A stretch of 64,000 nt of DNA, taken from NCBI GenBank assembly GCA_037975125.1, contig CM075853.1, forward strand, positions 88,052,859-88,116,858, written 5' to 3'. Shown in pieces: positions 1 through 12,370 of the stretch. Each line of letters starts with the position of its first letter. Positions within the stretch are counted from its first letter, which is position 1. Position numbers and translations under genes: made by a program. This DNA is from Latrodectus hesperus (taxonomy: Eukaryota > Arthropoda > Arachnida > Araneae > Theridiidae). The notes under the pieces are model-generated. The model ran no database searches and was not told the DNA's origin. It saw only the letters and a program-made list of their open reading frames with translations.

Positions 1-281
1 TTTGAACTCTCCTTACTTTTGAAGAATTCTGGTATTAAATTTGCGGGAATCACGCTGATTTCAGCACCACTATCAAGAACAGATTTAATTTCCTTTGTAC
101 CTAACAAAATGTTTACATTCTGTAACGTTTGTGTATTAATTGGCTTTTTTTCATTAAAAGAAGTTTCGACTCGCGCTATTAGTCTATCATCTTTCTTTTT
201 ATCGTTCAATGAATCACGATTAATTTCACTTTGAGAATTTCCAAATTTATTTCTGTTGGGACAAAAACGCAGATGTACTAT
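1..281 (-). pseudogene. LTR-retrotransposon protease (retropepsin) remnant
   Basis: On the minus strand an open frame runs from the stop at 282-284 to the left edge of the window. It contains the retropepsin active-site pattern VLDSGAEISVIP, preceded by a hydrophobic strand (NILLGTKEIKS). This is the D-S/T-G-A signature of aspartic proteases from Ty3/gypsy- and Pao-like elements. The frame is the same as that of the upstream gag part, so it was one gag-pro polyprotein now split by a stop. Reverse transcriptase, RNase H and integrase would lie outside the window to the left. The family is known; the exact clade is not determined. I am confident that it is a retroelement protease and that the copy is dead. 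Confidence 0.75.
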
Positions 282-1248
282 TTATTTACACAACTTCCTA
301 TTCATATTTCTATCATTGCGATTAAAGCATAAGGGAGGTTGTACATATTTTTCGCTAACCTGTTTCGATAATATATCATCATGTTTACGGTGATTTGTTG
401 GTTTATCGTACACTTCAGAAAACATTCTATCTTTAGAAGCAAACCAATTGTCGCACAGTTCAGCTATCTGTTTTTGCTTAAACCACGCATCTAATTGCTT
501 TATTTTTACATCACTCCATGTTTCGGTATCTAGCGTATTTAAAAATCTGACAATTAATTCATTCAGTGTTTCGAAATCTCTCAATTGACAGTGAAAAACT
601 CAAATCGCGCGTAGTCTACTCACAAACTGCATATGATTTTCATTTTTATTTCTTGTCGCGCAAAGAAGGTTTTCGAGACAAACTTCTGGAATTCTTTTAA
701 AATTAAATCTTTCCGATAATCTTGAATTTCTTCCGCGGTGGTTTAAACTACTAAATGTGCCGCCCGTTCACCTAACATATTAAATAAAATTTCAACCTTA
801 AATTCTTCCGCAACATTTCTGAATTCGAACGCTTTTTCGAGAGAAGCGAAAAATAAATTCCCTGATTCGGGTTTACTGGCATATAGTTAAGGTTTTCACA
901 CTTTTTTTTAAAATTTTCTAAAATATTATTTAGATATTGTCCATTCTCTCCTGTGTTTAAAGTATTATCTGTCTGAAGTTTCGTCATTTCTAATTGAGCT
1001 CTAACCAAATGAAGCTGAGTTCTTTATAATTCCAGTGCTGATTCTGATTTCTGGTGTTCTTTCTCTATAGGTTCAGCGACAGACGTATTCAAAAAAGTTT
1101 TTACAAAATGGAAGTCATTCTCAAAATATTCACCTTTTTCAATTAACTGTTTCAAATCTACAATTCCATGTTCCGATTCTACATTCAAATTTAATTCCTT
1201 AACCACTACCACTAAATCTTCCTTTTTCAATCCTTTTATATTAAACAT
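282..1248 (-). pseudogene. LTR-retrotransposon gag remnant, several lesions
   Basis: The reading starts at the ATG ending at 1248 (MFNIKGLKKEDLVVVVKELN...), a SAP-like N-terminus I associate with gag proteins of spider LTR elements. The order continues through a coiled, charged part (1008 to about 780) and the segment RDFETLNELIVRFLNTLD (584 downward), typical of the gag capsid-to-nucleocapsid part. Breaks visible: an in-frame TAA at 1024-1026, a frameshift near 778-782, a further stop near 740 in the shifted frame, and an in-frame TAA at 282-284 in the degraded CCHC knuckle just before the protease. The copy cannot make gag or gag-pro. Assignment to gag rests on resemblance, without a database search. 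Confidence 0.65.
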
Positions 1249-2300
1249 GTGATTGTATCTTCAATTACCTAAATAACAACACTTTCTCAAATTATTCTAC
1301 CCTTAATAAACCTAATACAATTTTTCCAAAACAACTATTTTTATCATTCCATAAACTAAAATACATTCTCAAATTATTATATCCTTAACAATCTTTCGTC
1401 ATATACTTATTTTATCACTCCGATTCTCCTCTTCACTCAACAAACTAAAATACATAAATAGCTATCTTTTCTCAAATTATTCTTAACAAACGTTCCTCTC
1501 ATACAACTATTCTACTACTAATATTTTTCATAGCTTAATGAACGCATAAAAGAGACTGTTATTTAAATTTTTAAATTGAAAGATTATTGTAATTCTCAGT
1601 CAAGAGGATGTTTTTTCAATTCTTAAGAACGAAATGTTTAATGTTGCTTTGAAAAATTTTACTTTTTTCAAATTAAAATATCATTTTTCGACAAAATAAT
1701 TTGAATGTACTCCAGTCCCTATTACGAGTTGATGATTATACATATTTATCGGTAAAAATATTCAATACCTTATCACATTTACCGAGATTAGTGGGGATTA
1801 TGTATAACCTCTGGTCCATATTCACCGATTAATCGCTTTTACCGTAACATATATATTGAAATACTTCGCTGTAATTTATAGCTCAGTTCTTAAGAAAACT
1901 AACTGTAGAAAACCCACGCTACCTACAATGTCAGTGTCAGGAGCGTGCTTTTTACCGAATTAACAGAAGTAAAATCTCCTACTTTACCTCATTATTCCAT
2001 GAAATAATGAGTGATGGAACGTTAAAATGAAAAGCACAACTGAAAATTTATTTAAAATAAATTGTTTATTGAATCATAAATAGCTAAAATCTCTCGAAAA
2101 ATACATTTTATTCTTATTGCAGAGCTTAAAAATAGGTTGCAAAATATCCGTAAATAATGTAAAACGCTGACATGAATGTACCATCGAAATTCTCCGTCTG
2201 AAAGCAACGAAATAAACCTCATCATTGCAAAGCAGCGGTTCAGAACCGAGATTTCGAGGGCACTTTAATGATCAAGTACTCGTTATTCTCTAGATACCTA
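1249..2300 (-). other. Leader/LTR side of the gag element, AT-rich
   Basis: The position upstream of the gag ATG makes this the place for the 5' untranslated leader, primer-binding site and LTR of the minus-strand element. I could not identify an LTR pair because the other end lies outside the window. Visible structure: the word TCTCAAATTATT recurs at 1285, 1367 and, slightly shortened, 1470; AAACTAAAATACAT recurs near 1354 and 1442. This gives a degenerate repeat with periods of about 82 and 103 bp. No host coding sequence is seen. Confidence 0.35.
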
Positions 2301-3100
2301 GTTATATTATGGAATTGAATGTTTTTTGTATTTTGACTGACTTACCTGGTTGTTTTCTGAAATACCCGGTTATTCTATCCAATAACACATTTCATACTTT
2401 AACTGTAACATATACTTTAAATAGCTCAAATTTACAGTTTTATGCAGGGGGCAACGAAAGGAGACAACAACTAAACAATGCACCTAACACGAATGACAAT
2501 AATTCATCACTTAATTTTATAAACAGTCAAACATGGACGAAATACCCAATTAGGCATACTTTTCGAAAATGTCGAAAATGGCAAAATGAGATATGACGTT
2601 TATCGCCAAACTCTTGCTGAAGATAAAATGGGATTTTAATGATTGTCGCCAAGAATTGGCGAATAAGCAAAACAGGAAATGATGATCTGAAAATGGCAAA
2701 TACGTAAACATATCATGGAAAACACCTAGTTATGAATGAAAGATGCTAAAAAGCATCTTATGGATAAAAAGCAAAAATCCGCTGTATCTCGCCACATAGA
2801 CAACTACTGATTTCATAATTTATTTCTGCAAATATCACTAATTTCACCAAATACAAATAATACGTCACGTATGCTAGGATTAACCACAAAAATAGTCATT
2901 CTTCTAATTTTTACACAGCATTCATACAGTTGTTATGAATGGAGATAACATTTATCATTAGTTTTAAGATTGCAATGGAATTTAATCAAGACTCAGTCAA
3001 TTGAGTTACTTGAGCTAGTACAGATCCTCCCTTTATTTTGACAACAGCGGGCACTTCGCACAACAACTGCTACTCTTTTATCGCACCTGTAAACCAAGTC
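2301..3100. other. Gene-free AT-rich stretch
   Basis: It holds only a 95-codon chance ORF (2309-2596) of no recognisable family. No splice-bounded exon, RNA gene or repeat with recognisable ends is apparent. Confidence 0.5.
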
Positions 3101-3268
3101 ACTGAGGCCACGTCATACCACCACAAACCCTTTTAAAGGGTGGGTCATATTCATTCATCATCTCAGAAGGAAAGACAGAGAGAAAGAAACATGGTTCCCG
3201 AACCGGGATTCGAACTCGGGACCAACAGCCTAGGAGTCAGGAACGCTAACCACTCAGCCATCGGCCGT
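3101..3268 (-). repeat. tRNA-derived SINE
   Basis: On the minus strand the head reads GCCGATGGCTGAGTGGTTAG (Pol III box A) and AGTTCGAATCCCGG (box B, one base from consensus). A pyrimidine-rich TTTCTTTCTCTCTG stretch and a GATGAATGAAT stretch follow. The ends of the tRNA-like part do not pair as an acceptor stem, so it is a SINE and not a tRNA gene. Its body resembles, with divergence, the SINEs at 33580 and 43615 (an ACCC...GGGT block followed by a CTGAGGAAGT-like block). The 3' end is unclear and could extend to about 3000. Confidence 0.7.
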
Positions 3269-3782
3269 CTCTTTTATAAAGTGGCATTTTGGTTATGAGA
3301 TTTTTATGTAATTTTATTCTTACTTTTTTCATTTTATGTTTATCAACGTTACTATAATTATATATATAGTATTTAGTTTTGATTTATTACCGAAAATAAA
3401 TGTTTTGTTATTTGTTATGTAATTTATATAAATTTTCTTAATATCAACATCAAGTTACACGATGATGAACAAATAACATTGGCATGAGCATAAGTGTTCA
3501 TGAAATAACATGTAAATAATTTTTGTGAAGATTCTTATTCCTCATTTAAAAAAAAAAGGTGTTAAATTACAATTTATTGAAACAGCTATATTTCATTTTG
3601 AAATTTGAATGAAACAAAGGTAGACCATATTCAATCTGATAATATAGCCGTTGAGTTACATTGATTAAAGTTTCTTATATAATATGTTGAATAAACAACG
3701 AGTTTTATGAAATCATGATAAATAAAATTTTGTCTATTGTAAAACTGGTTACATTTGCCCACTTCTCCTGTCTTTTTTGACT

Positions 3783-4026
3783 ATAAAATATTTTTTGCGC
3801 ATTTTTTTTGTCAATTTTTGTTTTCAATTCATTTGTGCAGGAAATTAATGACAAGGAGTGAATGACTATGCATTTATAAATAAATGGAAAGAGCCATTAG
3901 AGCTTTTAACAGCAGTGGAAAATATGCAAATGGGGCGTTTTGAGTCATTTTCTTTTTGTTATTAGTTTCCTGCAAATGAATTAGAAACAAAAATTAATTT
4001 AAAAAATGCGCAAGAAATATTTTCTT
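3783..4026. mobile_element. Palindromic MITE-like element
   Basis: Two inverted arms of about 82 bp (about 3785-3867 and 3943-4024) match imperfectly. Shared blocks in the same order include TTGCGCATTTTTT, AATTTTTGTTT, AATTCATTTG and GCAGGAAA. The arms enclose a spacer of about 75 bp with no ORF. This is the form of a foldback MITE. No target-site duplication was certain and the superfamily is unknown. Confidence 0.5.
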
Positions 4027-4071
4027 TCCATTTAAAAATAAATGGAAACACAAGTTAATAAAAAACTGTTC

Positions 4072-4115
4072 GGCACAGATACCGTATAATGTTTTTGGTG
4101 AATTTTTAGCGATTA
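4072..4115 (+). mobile_element. Fragment of the GCCGTATAATCC-type MITE
   Basis: The stretch begins GGCACAGATACCGTATAATG and continues with TGTTTTTGGTGAATTTTTAGCGA. It matches the terminal inverted repeat of the elements at 8323 and 9914, plus part of their interior with a small deletion. The rest of the element is missing. Confidence 0.45.
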
Positions 4116-4213
4116 AAACATGCAGCTAAGCAACCGTAATTGTTGCACCACAGTTTCTTTCTAAATAATTCAATCCCATTAGTAATAAGAAACATAAATA
4201 AAATTTTGAAATA

Positions 4214-4389
4214 ATTTTTCTAATGCCCTAAGGATTTGATCCTGTTCAGCGTTACCGGGGGCATCGTATACAGTGGGTGTGCCAGGGAAGTGAAAGGATT
4301 AAAAATCAGAGAGCGAGGAACATGCATGCCTGAACCCGAGACCGACTGCTTCGGAGTTAGAGATGCTAACCACTACGCCATCGGTCGAC
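4214..4389 (-). repeat. tRNA-derived SINE (family B) with target duplication
   Basis: The minus-strand head starts GTCGACCGATGGCGTAGTGG (box A). Box B is worn (GGTCTCGGGTTCAGGC). The body contains CTGGCACACCCACTGTAT and ends in an A-rich tail (TTAGAAAAAT), as does the + strand copy at 13638. It is flanked by AAATTTTGAAATA (4201-4213) and AAATTATGAAATA (4390-4402), a 12/13 direct repeat that fits a target-site duplication from LINE-driven insertion. Confidence 0.75.
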
Positions 4390-4402
4390 AAATTATGAAA
4401 TA

Positions 4403-5258
4403 TTGAATAAAAAAATTGCTTGAATTAAAATCACAGGAATTCTAAGGAAAATACGAAAGTGTTGTTATTTGCTTCGCGATGGTTTCCAAAAGATATTAAT
4501 CTTTAATATTCTTTGTCTTCCTGACTTCCAGATTCCAATCCAAATTCAATTTAGGATTTTATATATAAATAAATATAAATTTAAAAAACTGTAAAATCCA
4601 CCAAAATAAATTTACTAACTTCAAAAATGCGCCGAAATTATTATGTAGCATCTGTGTCCCCCTTTTTCAATGGAATGTATCAAAAATTATTTATAAAAAA
4701 TTAGTCAAGTAATGTATTCAGCATTGATACATAGGTTAAGACTTGAGACTGACATGTTTTTTTTTAATATTTTAATTTTCAGGTATACAATTTTTATAGA
4801 TCGTTATAATAATATGTATCAATAATAATTTTTAAAATATTTGCAAAATGTATACGTAATTCATAATTTATCTAACTCATATATAACATTTAAGATAATT
4901 TCCACTAAAATCTTATATTTATTTAAGTATTATAAAGTATATTTTGTTTCAGTTGCTTTTATGTCAATTTATAATAAATTTCTAGTCATTTCATTCAAAA
5001 AAGTTACCTTGTCAGATTTTCAATTGTTACTAATCTTTGTGCGAAATAAATAAAAGAAAAAACGAATCACCATCATGCTGCGAGAAATGGTTTCTTGAGT
5101 AGAATGAAAGTGCACTTTTAAGAGTATACTTTAAAGACTTAAAGAGAAAAATATTACAAATTGCAAAGATCAAAATTTTGAATAAATGCTGGGAATAGCA
5201 GTAACCTACAAAGAATGAACAAACACACACAAATTTAGATTTGGTTTTAATATAACTA
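4403..5258. other. Gene-free AT-rich stretch
   Basis: Short ORFs here have low-complexity, AT-driven translations. I see no exon, RNA gene or element end. Confidence 0.5.
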
Positions 5259-5361
5259 TTATCAAGCACTGATGCTTGATAACACTTACCAAAAAAAAAT
5301 ATGAATTCTGATTGAATTCTACAAGCAAATATTGCTTGCCTGAAGAATTCATTCAGAATTC
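5259..5361. repeat. Two adjacent hairpins with repeated GAATTC
   Basis: The first hairpin, TTATCAAGCA-CTGA-TGCTTGATAA, has a perfect 10-bp stem (5259-5282). The second spans 5303-5361. It has an outer stem of about 18 bp with one mismatch in which GAATTCTGA and TGAATTCT face their complements, an internal loop, and an inner CAAGCAA/TTGCTTG stem with a 3-base loop. Four GAATTC sites fall in 59 bp. It could be a small foldback element or a structured transcript; nothing in the sequence decides between these. Confidence 0.55.
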
Positions 5362-5389
5362 AGATTTGTATTGCTTATCAATTTAATCG

Positions 5390-6055
5390 ACAATATCGAG
5401 GAACCCATGTGTTTCCAAAGAATGAACAATTGCATCTAGACAGCTTTTCCTTTTGACAACCTACGCGTTTCAAGATTGGACCAAATAGAGTAAGAAGAAG
5501 GTTTACCCCGAGTACATGTTGCAGAGAAGACTTCAGCGTAACTCTGAACAGTCCCTGCTGCAGCAGCATACTTCCCTGTATCATTATGCCCAGAATTGGG
5601 CTCCGTGGAAGCAACCAAGTGGGAATATTTAGAAGCATGGATTGAGTAGAAGACTCCAGTGCTTTATTTGCAACCCACAGAGGAATTATTTCACTTGAAG
5701 GACATTGCGACCAAGACGTATCCGAGCCAACTTCAGTGAGCATAACGGATCTTCATTTAAATCGGTATATTTCCGATAAGACGAACCATGCCCTAACCAT
5801 CAGGTCGAACCATTCTTGCACACAATGGACATGGGAATACTTTCCTCAACCGACGAATCAGGACGACGGACATAGAATGCAGCTTTGGAAGGTGCAGATC
5901 AATGCCGTGTCAATAGATTCAAGTCTGATTTTACCATGAATTCGCCGTGACCAAGTAGTAGGTCAGCGATCTTCAAAGAAATGTTTGGGATTCAATTCCA
6001 GACACTGTTTAACAACGGTTGCGATTCAGCCTTCTGTAGGGTGGGTCGTAGTGGT
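5390..6055. other. GC-richer block of unknown origin, possible retrocopy relic
   Basis: Base composition rises well above the surroundings, and the minus strand has overlapping open stretches (5378-5743 and 5436-5618), the second including SGHNDTGKYAAAAGTVQSYA. Frames shift and stops interrupt any longer reading. This fits a decayed coding copy, but I recognise no family. It could also be unrelated unique DNA. Confidence 0.25.
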
Positions 6056-6375
6056 TGCTGAACTATTTTAGAGCATTTAAACAATTTGAAGTCATAAATC
6101 ATACTAAAGCTCAATCATATGTTCTGGGCGAGACACAGATTTATAGAACTTCCCTTTTAGTATAAAATGGAAGTCAGATTAAGAAAAGATGAATAAGGGT
6201 TATGAATGTATTTATAGTGCTCAAAATAGCGTGCTGAGATTTGTGCGATATAACGTCTTGGAATTTAAGGTAGTATCAGTGTGACTGAATCTCATTAGTC
6301 TTACAAAGCCCAGGTGTACTTGTAAGAGTAGTGAGACAGGTAGAAGGTATGAGTTATGAGAGAAGTAGGACATCA

Positions 6376-8322
<1,947 letters not shown>

Positions 8323-8560
8323 GGCACAGTTGCCGTATAATCCATGATTCCAAATTCTGAGATTGGAGATGTTTTGGCGGATTTCTTAATCTGTCTGGCA
8401 ACCTCGTTTTTATTACGTCATACATATGGAAACCTAAAAGAATTATGCTGAAAATTCTATTTTGGTAACCCTAGTATTTACGTCATCTCGCTCGTCACGA
8501 TCATCTCGGCAACATTTTTTCATCGCCAAAAAAATTCAGAATTTGGAATCATGGATTACA
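8323..8560. mobile_element. MITE, GCCGTATAATCC family, copy 1
   Basis: The left terminal repeat begins GGCACAGTTGCCGTATAATC and runs to 8360. The right end (8536-8560) is its inverted complement over 23 bp (TCAGAATTTGGAATCATGG...), then diverges, so the outer right end is lost. The element is about 238 bp long and has no transposase. The interior (TTTTGGCGG, TTACGTCAT, GGTAACC) corresponds in inverted order to the copy at 9914. Confidence 0.7.
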
Positions 8561-9913
8561 AATTTGTTAGAACTATTTCTTTGGATTCCAAATTTGTTAA
8601 TAGAACTATTTCTTATTTAAATACCAAAGTATCGGTTTGAGAAACTGTTTTCCATTAATTCAAGCCATTAACACGTTGATAATAGAACGGAAAAAAAAGC
8701 AAAATGGAAAAGACATGACAAAATATCCACTTTATGGTTAGTTTAAATCAGCAAGAAGGTTTTAATTTATTGAAAAATTCATTAATTAATAGAAGTTTAA
8801 ATTAATGATTGCAATATTTTTAAACAATCTCTTTTAAATGTTAAGACTAATGCCTTGCTTACGCCGACATTAAATGTTTTCATATTTATTTCGATTTAAA
8901 AAAAACGTTTACTTTTAAATAGATGTTGCTAAATAGATTTCTAATGAAGAGCATCGTTTTGGGAAATCTAAGTTTTGTTATTTTATGTAATTCATTTGTT
9001 TTCTCGGACACTTTTCAAATTTTTTTTTTATCTTTTGATTATTATAAGATTTTATTTCCGACTGCAGCGGAAATAAACAATAAACTTAGAATAGCAATAC
9101 GCAAACACAGTTGAGGTTAAAATAGTCCTGAAAATTATTAACTAATTCAAAGTTATCGAATTATTCGCAGCGCCATCAAGGTTACGGGTTCAGCATGTCA
9201 ACGGCGACACCGTCGTTAAAGTCGATAGCTCCCGAAGAATTAGAATAAAGAAGTCTTGTACCAATAATTCTCGAACTTTCCGCTTCTTCTAGCTGTCAAT
9301 GAGACTCGAATAAGTGTCATTGCTCTGAGAACCTGTTCAATTTTTTCTAAGTTTTTCTCTTCTCGCAGTCTTATCCAGGTACAAACTATAATTCGTGCAC
9401 CAATGCACACGTCTTCTTTTCACTGATACGCTTTTCTTATTATTTACCAGAATCGACTGCTTTACTTCTTCACGTGTTTCAGTTAACACTTTTAAATATG
9501 AATTTGTTTTTCTTGCGTTGTGATTTTCTTTTTTTTCAATATAAGACAAAAGAACTAATGACTATGATATTTGATTCGATGCAGATGGATATATTTTTCA
9601 AGGAAAAAGCAAGCGTAAAAAATTTAATTTGGTTTGAATATTTTAAAAAAAATTTTAATTGATAAGATTAATGTATACTTTATTTCTCTCAATCCGAAAG
9701 TTTTATTCATTTATTAAGACTTAATAACAGTTTGAAACTGTATGTTTATTTCTTAAAAAATTAGTTAATTTGCTGAAAGAACTCTAAAGGAAGATTAATA
9801 AAGCTATTGTATATTTTAATGTCAATTCGAAAGTTTTACTGATATTAATGGCTATTACAAACATGAATTCATTTAATAATGATTATAATGTCTTTTTCTA
9901 TAATCGGTACATG

Positions 9914-10168
9914 GGCACATATGCCGTATAATCCAGGATTGCAAATTCTGAATGTTTTTGGCGATGAAGAAATGTTGCCAAGATGACGTATTGTGACATG
10001 CGCAATGATGTAAATACTAGGCTTGCCAAAATAGAATTTTCTGCACAATTCTTATAGATCAACTTATCAATGACGTAATAAAAACTAGGTTACCAAACAT
10101 ATAAGAAAATTCGCTAAAAAATCACCAAACTCAGACTTTGGCATCCTGGATTATACGACATCTGCGCC
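9914..10168. mobile_element. MITE, GCCGTATAATCC family, copy 2
   Basis: Inverted repeats at 9914-9951 and 10131-10168 pair over about 38 bp (for example CGTATAATCCAGGAT against ATCCTGGATTATACG). The interior is about 180 bp and holds no ORF. It includes GACGTAATAAAAACTAGGTT, which matches copy 1 in reverse orientation. It must have been moved by a transposase supplied elsewhere; the superfamily is not determined. Confidence 0.75.
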
Positions 10169-10524
10169 GGTAGATGATCACCAAGTTCATAGTATTTGGC
10201 GAAATATTCGAAACAAAACAAAAAAAGAAAAAAAACAAATCGTCCCAATATTTAAGATTTATATACATCATAAAAATTCCAGTGCAATTAATTTTTCGAT
10301 ACAATTAATTTTTCTCTGGTAAATAAAAATGGTGCCTTAACATGAATTTTTGACGATTTTCAAGAAATATTTACATACTAAATCTGGTCTCACTAACAAA
10401 AAAGTAACTAAATTTATAAATTTCACTATAATCTTTAATAGATTCATATATTTTTAAAGAATATAAGCTATAATTGTACATAATATTTAACTATGCTATA
10501 TCAATAAAATGTCGATTATGTAAA

Positions 10525-10658
<134 letters not shown>

Positions 10659-10883
10659 TATTCACTATAATACATTAATACAAAATTATTACTTCAATTA
10701 ATGTAGAGTTTAAATTTAAAACATTTTATACATTCTAAATGATGCGTGAAATTTTATGTGCATTAATACAGCGCTCATAACTTGATAGCAATTTAGATGA
10801 GCTTTTAAAACAAATCTTTTAATTTTGAAATAAAATTTGATATGAATTTCAATGATTTGAATGGTCTTCTCTTTATTTCTTAA

Positions 10884-10999
10884 CCGGGCTAATAGCTGAA
10901 TAGTTAGCGTTTTTGGCTGCGGCTCAACAATTCATGGGTGCGAATCCCACCCTGGTATACTTAAGCAAAAAATAACCTTTGAGGGACAGACAAACCAAC
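10884..10999 (+). repeat. Diverged tRNA-derived SINE (family A)
   Basis: The head CCGGGCTAATAGCTGAATAG and the box B part GGGTGCGAATCCCACCCTGG correspond to the well-preserved copies at 14888 and 43191. The middle is deleted, and the copy ends in the same AACCTTTGAGGGACAGACAA / ACCAAC tail. It is old, with no clear target duplication. Confidence 0.65.
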
Positions 11000-11226
11000 A
11001 TCCTTAGGAATCTTTATAAATCATTTGATATTTTTTCTAAGTAATTCACATATACTAGTTACTGCTTATAGTATTTATCACAGTTTTTAAGTCTAGAATT
11101 CATTTTAAAATTTTCTATCTAATAATTTTAATACTTCCTATAAATTTTTCAGCTATAAAATTTTAATATAAAGTTTAAAAAATTTAGATTAATTGTGAAA
11201 CATTTAATTTTGGTTTTATTTACATA

Positions 11227-11279
11227 AAACAACATTAGAAAATAAAATAACATATTTATTTTATTTTCTAATGTTGTTT
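11227..11279. repeat. Perfect 24-bp inverted repeat, 5-base loop
   Basis: AAACAACATTAGAAAATAAA... at 11227-11250 has its exact reverse complement at 11256-11279, with loop CATAT. It is rich in A and T but not a simple repeat, so an exact 24-bp match is noteworthy. A GC-rich block starts immediately to its right. Confidence 0.7.
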
Positions 11280-11284
11280 CTAAT

Positions 11285-11450
11285 CTCGCATCTGCTCTGA
11301 CGCAGTCAGACCGGACCAGTGAAGCCGATGACGTGAATGAAGTCCGGTACTAGAAGTCCTCCCAGTCCAGTACAAGGCAGTCCGAGATGTGCTGAGGGGG
11401 TGCCCGCAAGCATTTGGGGCATCTTTTGTTACCCCCAGAATAAGAGTTTC
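11285..11450. other. GC-rich unclassified block
   Basis: The composition is far more GC-rich than its surroundings, with CAGTCAGACCGGACC, AGTCCGGTACTAG, AGTCCTCCCAGTCC and CAGTCCGAGATGTG, so AGTCC-type words recur. It ends near TTACCCCCAGAATAAGAG. It resembles an old repetitive element, but I cannot assign one. Confidence 0.3.
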
Positions 11451-11764
11451 CTAATGTAAATGATATAAGTAATATGTCTAAGCAGAAATAATATTTTTTA
11501 CTTTACAAATTGTAACGAGTTTGATTGTCATTTATTTTCCTAGCATTAAATCTGACTCACTCTCAGGGTAAGCTAAAGTAAAGTTCTTGGCATTATATAA
11601 GGGATTAATTGACTTATATTTTGGATAGCAATTGACTGTCCAAACTAATTCATGTAGAAAAAAAATTGTTCTTTTATTACATAACGTTATTGCGATTAAT
11701 CAGGAAGATCAATAGTATATTAAATGAACACTTTTAATATCATTTTGTATAAAGAATTAAAAAG

Positions 11765-11945
11765 CGACCCAATCTAAGATCCGTCGTATTCACTCATGAT
11801 GACTGGGGTATGTTCAGTCCGGCATGTTCTATATGTGAGATGATACTTCTGGGGTTGCAGGCCACATCTGATGGTCTTCCAAATGACGAAGACCCGCCTT
11901 CTTTCGGGGTTCAAGAAAGCCAGAGAGTGCCAGGTTAGCAAAGTG
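11765..11945 (+). repeat. 3' fragment of a family D/E SINE
   Basis: The run GATGATACTTCTGG...GCAGGCCA...GGTCTTCC follows the body of the SINEs at 15226 and 47703 (AATGATACCTCTGGCAGGCC and AATGACACCTCTCGG...CAGGCC) at low identity. The tRNA-like head is absent. Confidence 0.4.
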
Positions 11946-12204
11946 TCGCCACAATGATGACTTCATTCTTATAAAACGATTCATTATGTTATCTTGATAT
12001 ATTAGAGATATTTTTGTTTTGCAAATCAACCTCTGTTATATGTTTCAGCAGTAAATTTTTTACTATCAATGTTTTACGTGTGTATGAGTCCTTCCAAATG
12101 AAACATATTAAAAGACCTTTCAAAATGTTATTTCATTCACTGCAGTGTTAACAGAGACAGTCAAATTGAGTTCAATCAATAAAGAGAATGTCATGTTGAT
12201 AAGG

Positions 12205-12370
12205 GTCGCATAACACCAGGGTTTACGGGAGCTGGTTCACGGCCTCTGATTCTATATTCAAGGCTATCCTGTCATTCCTTCAGGACATTCGGCTATCCAC
12301 CACCTTCTGACGCGCCTGTTGGCTGCTCAAGCCCCAGGAAGGTTCGCGTACCCCCTGGTTCCAGGAAAAT
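12205..12370. other. GC-rich unclassified repeat-like block
   Basis: A compact GC-rich island with sharp edges. It contains CCACCACCTTCTGACGCGCC and CCCCTGGTTCCAGG, and no ORF. The sharp composition change suggests an inserted, old element. Confidence 0.3.
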
